Assembly: GCA_025558075.1 (NCBI GenBank)
Contig: JAHLKF010000003.1
Location: forward strand, 186,001 to 250,000
Direction of reading: 5' to 3'
Source: Gaertneriomyces semiglobifer
Taxonomy: Eukaryota; Chytridiomycota; Chytridiomycetes; Spizellomycetales; Spizellomycetaceae
Length of the DNA: 64,000 bases
Every line of letters begins with the position of its first letter. Positions within the stretch are counted from its first letter, which is position 1. Positions 22,284 to 32,438 of the stretch are shown piece after piece. Under the pieces are notes generated by a model that was given only the letters and a program-made list of their open reading frames with translations, was not told where the DNA came from and did no database searches. The position numbers were made by a program, and so were the translations under genes.

Positions 22284-23392
22284 ATGTTTTTAGCCGATCC
22301 TCCGCGGAGCCACGACGCGTTGAATTCTGCAAACGCTTTCGACCGACCGCATTTGGCTTTGAGCATCTTGACTGCGAAAGATATGTTGACGCAAGCCAGT
22401 GCGCAATCCGCAGAGCAGGATATCTCCTTAGAAACTCAAGCAAAGGATGACTACGGCATCGTGTACATGAACTTGGACCTCTGGCTCGAGAAGGTACTTT
22501 GACTGCACACGCCCCGCCAATGCTGTCCTAATGTCCTTCCTTAGATCAAGTCACAAGATAAATCTACTCGACGAAGCGGTTTTTTAGCTATCCGGCACTA
22601 TCTGACTCGGTTGGATGGATCCGAATGCCAGCTTTTCTGCAAAGTCGAACGTGACCGAGGGTGTAGTTTGCTTCATACAATCTTGAACATTCTGCGCCCT
22701 GGTGCAAGAGAACATGCGAACGATACCGACGCGGCACTGGCCTTTGATGTGCTGCATGGACTATTGCTTTTTCATCTCGAATCCAAGCTCAAACTAGGCG
22801 AACTGGGTTTTGCGGTACGGACTCCTGCTGACTTTGATGGCATCCGCGTACGAGTACCTGAATTCATGCAGATCTTAGCATCTTACATGACGTCCGCAAA
22901 TGAAACTCTGGTACAACATGCGCTAGAAACAATGCAGGCGGCCATTGTAGATTCGGCGCCCAACATTCAAGTAAGTAGACTGAGTTGAAGAGACACCTGT
23001 CTGGGCTCGACTCTAAACGTACCTCGCCGTTGAGCAGATTTTGGAATCTAAGGGATATCTTGAAAAAGTATGTCATCTCCTACGTAACAGCAAAACAGCA
23101 GAGACTGTGAGGTGTGTTCTCCTGCGCCGCTTCTCACCCATATCATAATGTTCTAACGTCTCAATCTCATGCTCTCGACAGACACAAGTGCATTGAACTC
23201 CTCACAATATACGTTTCGCCCGATCTCGGTGCTTTGCCCCAGCAGCAAGGGACCCCCGCCAATAACACGCTTTCCAAGCAGATGCCGGCCTCAAAAACTC
23301 CAGCGTATGTCCTGCGAAGGCAACATCTAACGGATCTCGTCGGACGGCGCTTTGTGGACAGATTGTGCAAGCTCATACCCAAGCAAAACTAG
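22284..23392 (+). CDS. CDC14: Cdc14, septation initiation network component (not the phosphatase)
   Basis: Four exons: 22284-22493, 22545-22970, 23038-23111 and 23182-23392; 306 aa. It is homologous to fission yeast Cdc14, the partner of the kinase Sid1 in the septation initiation network, acting at the spindle pole body. It is helical and has no catalytic site. Recognisable family blocks are GFLAIRHYLTRLDGSE, LHTILNILRPG, LASYMTSANETLVQHALE and, near the end, HKCIELLTIYVSPDLGALP. The start is the first ATG in the exon frame. It converges on eRF1, 242 bases away. Confidence 0.88.
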
Positions 23393-23634
23393 AATTGAGG
23401 TTGCAAAACAAAGAAATAGAGTGCCGTTTCGGTCGGCTGTAACACGTGAGAATTCCTAAACTAGCTAACCTAGCTACGGAGATTTTCTCCCGCTAGAGTG
23501 CACGCCTAGCACTTCCCGTAGAGCAATAGGCCTTAGTTGAAGGGCCGTTTCCTGCGAAACAAGCGCACTACACTACATGCACCACATGGTAGCTGGCGGC
23601 ACGCGCCATGTCGTATGTCAGCTCCGCAAAATGC

Positions 23635-24927
23635 TTAATCGCTGAGATACTCATCATCAGAGTCGTAAGTCATCTGCTGGAAGTCGACCTTGTATCGCAG
23701 AAGTCCTCCGATACCACCGAATCCCTTCACAAACTGCGAGCCTTCCTGTGATTTGTTCGTGATGTACTCAAGGGTGGCACCAAAATCTTTGTACTTTTCC
23801 GTGAACCATTCCAAAAGCGGCATCTTCTCAACTGTCTCCAAGTCTGTCTGCGTCGCACTGTCCCGGAAGTTGTCTTGATTCTTTTCCTGCTCGTTGGTAA
23901 GATGCTTCACAAACTCCTCTCCAGTCTGTGGGTTCTTAAGGACATATCGAGTGATATCAAGGTCTTCCCATACAATCAACGTCTCTACTGCTCCTAGGTC
24001 CAGTGCCTTCAATGTGTCGTCGATTCCGAAGCAGTATTTACCAGTGTCCTGAGAAATCTCATCAAAGTACTTCTGGATCAACTTCTTTTCTTGAATGAAC
24101 TTGACATTCTGAAGCACTTCTCCGCAAAGCTCAATCGCCTGATTGAAACCGTTCTCTCCACCATATGAAACGTCCACGACTTTGATGATTTTCGCCTGGA
24201 GACGTTGGTCAAGAAGGTCAGACTGAGACAAATCGGTCTTGAAATCAGCAGAACCGGCGAGCACAAGACCAGCAACGTTGACTTTGTCGTTGGAGATGAA
24301 GAATTGTACAGCCAATTCTGCGACTTTCCGGACATAGTTGTGACGCTTCTCTTCACGCAAACGGGCGAAACGAAGGGCAGATTGACCACCACGACCGTGC
24401 TTCTTTGGCAGATCAACTTGCACTTTGTGGATGATGTCGCGCGTGTTCCCGGCTAATGTTCCGAACAAAGAACCGTGACCATCCATTACAATAAAGCCGA
24501 ATTTTGAATCTGACTCCAGTAGTTCCGACAAGGCTTCCGTGTGAAACTTGTTATCACACAAGTAAAGCGAAGTGTTGATAGGTTTGAATGGCTCGAAATC
24601 AATGTTAACCTTCTTCTCCTTTCCTTCATCAGTGATCACCGTCCCGCAAAACACTACAAGTCCATTTGGGGGCACTTTGCTGTAGAGCTTCAACCGTTGT
24701 TGAGTGGATGTGATAGCGGAGAGCACAGAGAGTCGGTTTACACGGGATTTAATGTTGGATGCGGTACCATATTCATCTGCCAACATCTTGGCAACTCGTG
24801 AAATTTGATCCTTTGGCGGAATAATCAGCGAGATCATAGAGGTACCGTTACCGCGAGCGGCCTCGAGACTCTTAATAAGTCTCTTGATCTTCCAAAGCTC
24901 CACATTCTTATCGGCGTCGTCTGCCAT
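23635..24927 (-). CDS. SUP45: Translation termination factor eRF1
   Basis: Single exon, 430 aa. It recognises all three stop codons in the ribosomal A site and triggers peptide release with eRF3. Key motifs are intact: TASNIKS (NIKS 58-61) and YLCDNKF (122-128) for stop-codon reading, and GGQ (180-182) for hydrolysis. The C-terminal eRF3-binding domain is full length with an acidic end ([10 protein letters not shown]). Intact decoding motifs fit the standard nuclear code, as do the TAA, TAG and TGA stops used by neighbouring genes. Confidence 0.99.
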   Translation of the reverse strand: MADDADKNVELWKIKRLIKSLEAARGNGTSMISLIIPPKDQISRVAKMLADEYGTASNIKSRVNRLSVLSAITSTQQRLKLYSKVPPNGLVVFCGTVITDEGKEKKVNIDFEPFKPINTSLYLCDNKFHTEALSELLESDSKFGFIVMDGHGSLFGTLAGNTRDIIHKVQVDLPKKHGRGGQSALRFARLREEKRHNYVRKVAELAVQFFISNDKVNVAGLVLAGSADFKTDLSQSDLLDQRLQAKIIKVVDVSYGGENGFNQAIELCGEVLQNVKFIQEKKLIQKYFDEISQDTGKYCFGIDDTLKALDLGAVETLIVWEDLDITRYVLKNPQTGEEFVKHLTNEQEKNQDNFRDSATQTDLETVEKMPLLEWFTEKYKDFGATLEYITNKSQEGSQFVKGFGGIGGLLRYKVDFQQMTYDSDDEYLSD

Positions 24928-25291
24928 CTAAAACGAAGCACAACCGAGACCGCCGGTTAGTATCGGAGTTCTCTTCCGACTCGAAGCAAACACCTGCCCC
25001 GAAGGACAACCACACGTTACCTTGTGATTCTATATGCTACGCCGAACTGTCTAGCAGAATAACTTATCCGCCGTGGTCCCCTCGTCGCTATTCTTCGCGG
25101 CTGCCAAAAGCAAAAGGCCACGGTTTGAAAAATGACTTACATGACTGTGCCGCCGCGAGGATTCGTCAAAGAAACTCGATTTTGGCAAAACAGAACAACC
25201 AAAAGGCAGAGGCACATACCCCCCCCCCCCCCCCCCCCCCCCCCCCAGTTCTCTCGGCTTGCAAGTCCCGGACTTTCACAACGAACGAACG
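24928..25291. promoter_or_regulatory. Bidirectional promoter region eRF1 / RPB10
   Basis: 364 bases between the eRF1 and RPB10 start codons, which point away from each other. It contains a 28-base cytosine run at 25219-25246, starting 45 bases after the midpoint toward RPB10. No coding feature. Confidence 0.55.
25219..25246. repeat. Poly(C) homopolymer, 28 bases
   Basis: An uninterrupted run of 28 C on the plus strand (28 G on the minus strand), ending 45 bases before the RPB10 start codon and about 290 bases upstream of the eRF1 start. No other homopolymer in the window is close to this length. It can form G-quadruplex or i-motif structures and is expected to vary in length. Confidence 0.95.
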
Positions 25292-25626
25292 ATGATCATT
25301 CCAGTAAGATGCTTCAGGTAGGGGTCAAGGTATTGCGAGGGCTTTTGTGTGGTCGCTAACCGTACCGATGAAAATGGTATAGCTGTGGAAAGGTGGTTGG
25401 AGACAAGTGGGAGAAGTATCTGGAGCTACTGCAACAAGACTACACTGAGGGTGAAGCCCTTACGGAGCTTGGGTTGAAGCGTTATTGCTGCAGAAGAATG
25501 GTGTTGACGCATGTCGACCTGATTGAGAAACTGCTACAGTAAGCTCTTGCTGTTCTTCACAAGCACGGGAGAGGCAATTCTTATTTGTTTTCCCACAGCT
25601 TTGGTAAGAACATCCGCCGAGGGTGA
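25292..25626 (+). CDS. RPB10: RNA polymerase subunit Rpb10 (ABC10-beta)
   Basis: Three small exons: 25292-25317, 25383-25538 and 25599-25626; 69 aa, the family size. A shared subunit of RNA polymerases I, II and III that binds one zinc ion. It starts [18 protein letters not shown], with zinc ligands Cys7, Cys10, Cys44 and Cys45 ([20 protein letters not shown]). The C-terminal nine residues, HFGKNIRRG, differ from the usual Tyr-Asn-Pro-Leu-Glu type ending, so the last splice site is less sure than the rest. It is divergent from eRF1. Confidence 0.95.
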
Positions 25627-25808
25627 GCGACCCTTTGGTTTGGGAAGGCGTCGGCAACCCGTATTCTGTAGAGCAGACGCAGATATTTATTTTATGTCAC
25701 AATTCGATCCGTTTGGGGCTCTCTCTGTAAATAAAGATGCATTAAAGATGAACAAGTCACCATAGCTTTTCAGTATCTCATAATCTATTCCATGTTTTTT
25801 TGGTGAGA

Positions 25809-26528
25809 ATGGTTCTGATCGTTGACAGTGCGTGTGAATCGAGCTTTTCATCAGACCGCACAGTCAAAGTTAGTGAAAACGTTTCCTGTTCCAAAATCCA
25901 GTGTCGAACTCACCATCGCCGTATGACAAACATCACATCAACAACAACAAAAGTGGTACGACGCTATCTTCCTCATCTAGCTCTCAAGGTTCACCCGGAC
26001 AGGTTTCCGCACCACCCTCAGATCAGTCAAGCCAACTCGGAAAACCTGAAATTGCTGAATGAGGTAGTTGCAGACTGGTTTCCTGTCAAAGGGATTGCAT
26101 CAGAGAACTTTGAAAAGGATGGAGACGTGAACTTGCGGATAGAGTTCTGGTGTAGCGCTGCCTTAAAACAGGAGAGTACGCAGGAACTCGAGCAGACGCA
26201 TATCCTATGTTCACATCATCTCAGTTCCCGACCTGCCACCAAAGCACCGTCACCCAACGCTTCAAGCTTCCCAATGAGACACCTATACCTGGCACAATCT
26301 TTTATGTCGCTTTATAGCAAACTTGCAATTCCCACAAAAGATGCGGACGTAGCACACATGCATGAAGCACTATCAAAGCTTGGACCCAAACGAAGCAGTC
26401 TTAAAGATAGAGCCAAGACGCAGATGAGACATGGCGAAAGACGTGGCATGCGGCGGGATTTTGAGAACGCTCTTAAGCAGAACATGAATTTTATTGATAC
26501 CCTCAGCCGGGGAAGAGGGAGCGAATGA
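25809..26528 (+). CDS. J-domain-like HPD protein (TCAIM/DUF4460-like), putative
   Basis: A frame of 239 codons from the first ATG (25809); an internal in-frame ATG at 25923 is an alternative start. The region RRYLPHLALKVHPDRF, then NSENLKLLNEVV, resembles the J-like domain of TCAIM-type (DUF4460) mitochondrial proteins, which carry an HPD motif and a 'sequential NE(x)L..LN' pattern. The C-terminal part is basic and helical (KLGPKRSSLKDRAKTQMRHG). It is much shorter than animal TCAIM, so it is either only that domain or an incomplete model with an unrecognised 5' exon. Function unknown; by analogy it may act with mitochondrial Hsp70. Confidence 0.6.
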   Translation: MVLIVDSACESSFSSDRTVKVSENVSCSKIQCRTHHRRMTNITSTTTKVVRRYLPHLALKVHPDRFPHHPQISQANSENLKLLNEVVADWFPVKGIASENFEKDGDVNLRIEFWCSAALKQESTQELEQTHILCSHHLSSRPATKAPSPNASSFPMRHLYLAQSFMSLYSKLAIPTKDADVAHMHEALSKLGPKRSSLKDRAKTQMRHGERRGMRRDFENALKQNMNFIDTLSRGRGSE

Positions 26529-26912
26529 GAGTGAAATAGTGTGTATACGCCAATAAAGAAGCGTCAGCCATCGGCGGTAAATTATGTGATTATGTATTGG
26601 GTCTCCTGCGATATAGACATTCCACCACCTTGCCCGTAATACAGGTAGTGAATAGCGAAGAAGGCATGCTGAGCAAGGCACTATGCATGAGACGTACTGC
26701 TGCACTGCACTCGGCTTTGGAAGTGCCAACTTGACCGCCGCTTCTTAGGTGTAACCTACAATGGCCGATTTCTCACTTCTCAAGAGTCTCGTTGGGGCCG
26801 TGCAGGTTTACCGTAGAGGGCGTTCTTCAGGGCGCGACTGGCAAAGACCGTGAGGCCACTGCATGTAGCGTAGAGTTAGCCAAGCACTTAGCGCAAAGAC
26901 GTGTCATACCAC
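26529..26912. other. Intergenic, convergent HPD gene / WNK kinase
   Basis: 384 bases between convergent stop codons. 3' flanks only; no feature recognised. Confidence 0.5.
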
Positions 26913-28951
26913 TTACAGGCTCGACCAATCCTCGTCATGTAACTCTCTCATATCCCCAACGGTCATGATGTCCTGATTCTTCAATTTTCCCAGCCATTCA
27001 TTTGCCTTTTCCACACCACGGTTGGTTGCGAGTGCCGTTTCCATAACCAATTCCTCGATAGGTCTGTCATCAGTGTACTCTGTCGAAATGTATCGGTCAA
27101 CCTGCTCATATCCAATAATAGATGGTAGCAACAAACCTTTATGCGGGAAGTCTAGGAATTCCTCACTCTTTGCCTCCTGTAAGGAAGATTTTCGAAACAA
27201 CCCGGAGTCTGTAGTAGTCGCATTGTCATCCTCTGTTGAGGTCTGCGTGCCATCACCTTGAGATAGCTGCACTTGCTGCTGCGAAACGCTGTTGGTTCTC
27301 GTTGCCCATCCTTGCTGCCTTGATTCCTCTCGATTCTTGTCCTCTTCCGGTGATGGTTTGTTCATCTCTCGCAATATCCGGTTGATCTCTCCGGTAATCA
27401 GATGCTGATACTTTGCAGGAAGCACCTGCTCTTGGATCATTTCATTGACGACCTCCTCAGCGGTATCAGTGTCCACGTTGAACTCGAATTTGACAGAAAG
27501 CTTGTCCATTCCCTTGAATACCACTTGCATCGTCAAATGCGTCTTGTTCTCAGTCATGACCAGCACAACCTCGGGTTCCAGCGCCAAAAAAGGATGCTCA
27601 ATGATTTGCTGAGCACTGAGCCGATCGTGCTCGTTACCGATGCAGTTGTTGATAAGGTCAAGTACTTCAGGGTCTGTTACGCGACTTAAACACTCTGGTT
27701 TGATCCCCTTCATTTCCCATTCGTCAGAATCATCGAGGGAAAAGCGCCGGAATTTCACCTCACCTGTGATACTTTCTTATATATCTGTGCTGCATTTTTG
27801 CATTCATTATACGGGTACTCTCCAGTAACCTAACAGCAACATATGAACAGATGATCATGTAAGTTAGTCGAAATATTCTTGCTTACCATTTCGAGCAATG
27901 CCATTCCGAACGCGTAAATGTCGACCTTCTCGCTGTATCCTTTTTCCTCGTACATCTCCTACGAAAGTGGGCCAACCGGTTGGTGGTGATGGCCAGCCCT
28001 GCGAAAGCGGGCTTCAGTGCACCTACCGGTGCCATAAACTCTGGTGTGCCTATTACGGTATACTTTTTCCCCAACTTCATTTTGGCAGTTCCCATATCAC
28101 CGATCTTCACTTCGCCGTGTGCGCCATTTATGAAAATGTTGTCGCACTAAGAAACAAAAATTAGTTGACTATATTGTACAAGTTTGCCTCGTCATATGGA
28201 CCCACTTTGATATCACGATGAATGATTGGCGGATCATGCGAATGCAGATACGATAACCCTTTCAGAATTTGCCGTGCCCAACGTTTCACGATTTTCATAT
28301 TGGGTATCTGGAGTTTGCGAATGTATCTGTAATCACCCGGTATCAACGATGCGACCGCGTACTCGACGAAAGGCAGTGGACATACTCTCGGAGAGTGCCT
28401 GATGTCATAAGTTCAGTGATGAACACGAACTCTGTATTGTTGTACCAGCAATCGTGAAATTGAATGATGTTGGGATGTCGAACTCGCTTCAGAATTTCAA
28501 TTTCCTCACTGAGCTCCATAAACTCTGCTTTAGTGGTCTAGAAAAAACTCTCGCTCATGAGGATTGAGAAAGCGACGCGCGTTATTGCAACTGCGAGTAC
28601 CTGACATGTATTCCAAGCAACCTCGTAACCTTCCTCTCTGTCGATGGCCTTATATACAACCTTATACGCCCCTTTGCCTAAGAGCTGATTCAACTGCAAG
28701 CAAAACCGTGGAATTAGAGCTACGGACAAAACCTTGTCCGACAAGCACTTTGCATATACCTTTGCATACCGTCCATTTGGGCTAGTCTCGATGACCCGCT
28801 CTTGATCGCCACGCGAGTCTTGTTGATTCAACTGCATTGGTGGGACAATGTCACCGGCTCCTCCATACGGCGAACCATATAACTCTGGTGATGTAATTCC
28901 CCCCATGAGATCCAACATTTGCTGTGAATGCTGACGCACGTGATGCGCCAT
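26913..28951 (-). CDS. WNK-family protein kinase with OSR1-like C-terminal domain
   Basis: Eight exons: 28951-28760, 28693-28601, 28537-28386, 28326-28206, 28146-28027, 27958-27887, 27829-27764 and 27707-26913; 536 aa, phase kept. WNK hallmark: the usual beta-3 lysine is absent (EVAWN, residues 91-95) and a lysine sits in the glycine loop instead (GKGAYKVV, Lys75). The catalytic loop is HRDIKCDN (182-189). The metal site reads DMG (203-205) instead of [16 protein letters not shown] and IYKKVSQGIKPE are typical of WNKs. A C-terminal OSR_C-like domain follows ([20 protein letters not shown]), then a Gln/Ser linker and a conserved-looking tail ([15 protein letters not shown]). WNKs sense chloride or osmotic state in animals and plants; here the role is inferred. 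An upstream exon may exist, since an acceptor (TTGCAG) lies just before the chosen ATG. Confidence 0.93.
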
Positions 28952-29811
28952 ATGGGTGTAAGGTCTGCGCTCGTCTTCTGCAAGACAGCTATGACACCAC
29001 AACAGTACACCACTCTACACCAGCTTGAAAGCAAGCAATAACAAGGAAGTAATGTGAACGCAGTTGTACTATATATGACTTGATTGCCGGTATACGTCGA
29101 TAATTCCAGAGAGCACGGATACAAGGTAACGGTCCATCAACTCGGCCAAGAAGAAGGACAAGGGTCCTGGGTATCGTCGGCAGATGTCTTGAACACGTTC
29201 CACTGCGTGACACTTGTACTAGCTTCTTCACTTCCCAATTCTATCGACAGGAAGCGCTCAGAACCGTTGCTGTGGCAAAAAAGATAGGATCCTCAAGCAG
29301 ATGACGATTGCGGTATTGCGCCAGAGGGGAACAGGAGAGGCTGCACGGCTCTCAAATGCAAAGGGGTGGCAGGCGAGGCAGTATTGCGCGACGGATGCGA
29401 AAGCTGCTTGGCACGTGTTGCCGCCAGACTGTGCCGATGAGTTTTCTCCAAGGTGAGGCCGCTCACCAGGCTTTGACGATTGATAGGTTGCCTTCCACTT
29501 TGCTCAGTCGTTCTTCCTCCCACCTTGTGCACGCTGGTCGCTTGCTGGTAGCTGTCGCTCAAGCCCCCACCGGTTCTGGTCTCGCTCTTTCTCTCTCTCT
29601 CTCTGTCTAGTAAAAGTCTGTTGCCTTGCTGGCTGCTCAAGCGAGGAAACGAGGAAATGGGCTGGCCTTGCGAACCCAGCTAGTGCTAGGGTTATGTAAT
29701 TTAAGGCGTGGCTTAGGGGGAGAGACTACTGTTTTGTCATTTGGAGGACATTTATTAGCAGCAAAGATAAAGCCCAAGAATGAACTACAGGGCCCGAATA
29801 CACAAGGCATA
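28952..29811. promoter_or_regulatory. Divergent region WNK / Air-like gene
   Basis: 860 bases between divergent start codons. It may hold a 5' exon of the kinase on the minus strand and a 5' UTR with intron for the plus-strand gene (an acceptor CTACAG lies at 29785-29790). A (CT)7 run sits at 29591-29604. Frames here show no motif. Confidence 0.45.
29591..29604 (+). repeat. CT microsatellite
   Basis: Seven perfect CT units inside a longer pyrimidine-rich tract (about 29578-29608), about 200 bases upstream of the zinc-knuckle gene. It may be part of the promoter or of a 5' UTR intron. Confidence 0.8.
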
Positions 29812-31696
29812 ATGCCATACGATGAGGACGAGGACGACGATTATGGCTATGACCAGCAAGCGTATGAGGACGAGATCTACGGGTCAAGTAATTTGAACCG
29901 CTCTGACGATGGGAACAGTTCGAGCGGGAGCAGTATCGGGAGTGATGATGAAGATGCCCTAGCGCAAGTTCATTACTCCCATTCGTTTCGATTTGAGGGA
30001 CAGCCACACAATAATGATGATGAGGATGCGGAGAGTAATGCCAGTGGTTTGCAGGATGGGGCCAACAATGAACTACTTCCGGAAGACGTGTTAGGAAAGC
30101 GCGATGCTGATACCCTTATTGAAGTTGATGACATTTCGGACTCGGAGGAAGAACGGAACGAACTCCATGTGTCCGACAACAAGAAAGCGAAAGCGAATAG
30201 CAGTAAAATGAGAGTAGTGACGATGAAATCAGTTGAACCCGTGGCCGAGGTAGAGCTGGAGGAATTAGTAGGCGCGGGCGATGAGGGCCCGCAAGTATCA
30301 CGATACTTCATGGAGGTCCCAGATATCTTTTGCTTTTTCTGCAGGAAGATGGGGCATACCGCGAAGAATTGCTCGGAGCGGGTATGTTCCTGGTTCAGTC
30401 TCAAATTCACTGCTCTTTTGCTAACACGGAACTAGGAGATGGAATGTTATCTATGTCACTCTGATCACGATCCTATAAGGTGTAAGCTTTCAAACTTCTG
30501 TTACCGTTGCCTTAAACGTGGTCACATGAGTGGTGATTGCATGGAACCGGCTGCTCCATTGGATCGGTGTTCCTTTTGCGACGGATTTCACTCTGCGTTG
30601 GTTCGTAACAAACGCCGTCCATTTGTGCAGCTTCGTGCATTAAATTTGAGCCTCTTTTGTCCCTCGCACCAATCAGCGTTGCCCCACCATATGGCGTCAG
30701 TATATCTATACCCCGCTGGATCCATCAATTCCTCCTCTATCGCGAAAACAAATAGAAGAAAAGGTTAACATCTTTTGCTATCAATGCGCAGAACCAGACC
30801 ACTTCGGCGATCATTGCACGCATCCGCCCGGTTACGGTCATATGGGAGGGTCACGTAAGCGACCTCCAAAGCTGACGGCCTTCAACAACAGCAGCTTGGA
30901 GCAGCATTACCACTTTGAAAGGATTAGAGCGTTCAACGAAGGCGCCGAAAGCTATGTACCACCGTCTAGGAGCGATTGGGATAAGAGAAACATGCAAAGA
31001 AATGGCGGCAGTCCCATGGTTATGAGCGGCAGTGGGAGGCATATCAGGTTTGGAAGTGAAAGTCCCAGACGTAGGAGTTTACGGGATCACAGTCCAAGAC
31101 GGTCGGGCAGCTCGCCTCATGACCGTCAGGATTCTTTCGGGCCTACCCGAGGTGCATCCAACCGTGGTAGAGATCGAGGAGACAGAAGACGAGATAGCCG
31201 ATCGCAGTCACCAGATCTAAGAGATGTTATAGCTGCGAGAAGATCAACAGACCATCGACGAGACGAGTTTTACAATGATTTCTTCGGGACTAATTCAGAC
31301 AGTAGAGGTGACCCTTTGCGCGATGACCGACCCCGGTCGAGGAATCACAGGCCTCCATCACCATCGTCGCACATCCGCCGGAAAACGGATGCGTATACAG
31401 GACCGGTGCGGCGAAATTCAGAGAGAGATCGGTATGACCCGTACAGTAGGAGTCAGTCAGGGCATGCAAAGCCTGGATCGCGATATGACCGGAGTGACAG
31501 AGGCTCCAACTCGTACAATGAGTCTTCTGGGGAGAGTAGGTCCGCTAGCGCAGGGAGCATGAGGACAGTTGCCGGGCAAACGCGTTTTGCCCACAACACT
31601 CCAACGCCTGCTGGTAGCGGCAGAGGTTTTGGGCCAAAGTATGATGGTGGATATGGAGGGGCCATTAAAAGTACGGGTCCCTCACGAAGAAGGTGA
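29812..31696 (+). CDS. AIR1: Air1/2-like zinc-knuckle RNA-binding protein (TRAMP complex)
   Basis: Exons 29812-30381, 30436-30600 and 30677-31696; 584 aa. The acidic N-terminal half is followed by five CCHC-type knuckles: CFFCRKMGHTAKNC, CYLCHSDHDPIRC, CYRCLKRGHMSGDC, CSFCDGFHSALRC and CYQCAEPDHFGDHC. Five knuckles with this spacing match Air1/Air2, the RNA-binding subunits that guide the Trf4 poly(A) polymerase and the Mtr4 helicase to nuclear RNAs for exosome decay. The C-terminal about 250 residues are Arg/Ser/Asp-rich (RRSLRDHSPRRSGSS) and longer than in yeast, like splicing-factor RS tails. A nuclear location is expected. ZCCHC7-type is an equivalent name. Confidence 0.85.
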
Positions 31697-32438
31697 TGCA
31701 CCGGGAGACTCAAAGTCGAATGTACATATATATAAAGTGTAATATTTAAGATCATGTTCATTTCAAGATAATGAAGAACCCATCGCACGATCATTTCTCA
31801 AAGCTCTAGACAATCATTTGGAATGAAACATCTGATAAGCTCTGAATCATATCCACCCAAACTTTCTTCACCACATCTAGAATTGTGACCAGCGCTCAGC
31901 TTCCTCACCGTCTTACAACGTTCATGTACACACCATTCGTGAATAAGAGATCGTCCGTTGATGTTTTTCTGTTCAGAACGCGCGCGTTGCATTGACGTAA
32001 ACGACATGACGTTGGAACAGGATTTTATCAGCTCGCAATTGACAGAGATTAAATTTTATTAAGCGAAAGAAAAGGATCTAGCCTCCCAGATTTGGATTCC
32101 TGGAGCAGCTAGATTGTAGGATCGCAAGGAAGCAGAAGAACAAGTAGCATCAAATAAGGAGTTACAAAGTTATTCACGCTTCTGCCCCCCGCAAGCTGTC
32201 ATTGGATTGCAGGCCCCGTGCGGTTTGGCTTGAACAGGAACTGCCAGTCGCTTCAGCCAGCTTTGGAACCGTTTTGGGTCTAGCGATAGTGTATGTACCT
32301 TAGAAAGTATCACGAGCTTTCCCTCCACCTCACGGCGTATCAGAGTCTCGTGAACGACGCTTCTGCGCAGTAGACAGAGCAGCTATAGTGTTAGCATCAC
32401 TGCACCCCGTCTAATTACATGCCATCGGTGATCGCATA
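31697..32438. other. Intergenic upstream of the arrestin gene
   Basis: 742 bases; no gene recognised. It holds the 3' flank of the Air-like gene (an ATATATATAA-type AT-rich segment near 31726) and the promoter of the arrestin gene. Confidence 0.5.

Noticed and set aside
25132..25359. Plus-strand frame with a polyproline run
   Set aside because: The prolines come from the C homopolymer read in frame; the frame overlaps the start of RPB10 in another phase and is not a gene.
29308..29640. Overlapping frames on both strands upstream of the Air-like gene
   Set aside because: Low-complexity Ser/Arg-rich translations of a pyrimidine-rich promoter or UTR segment, with no motif.
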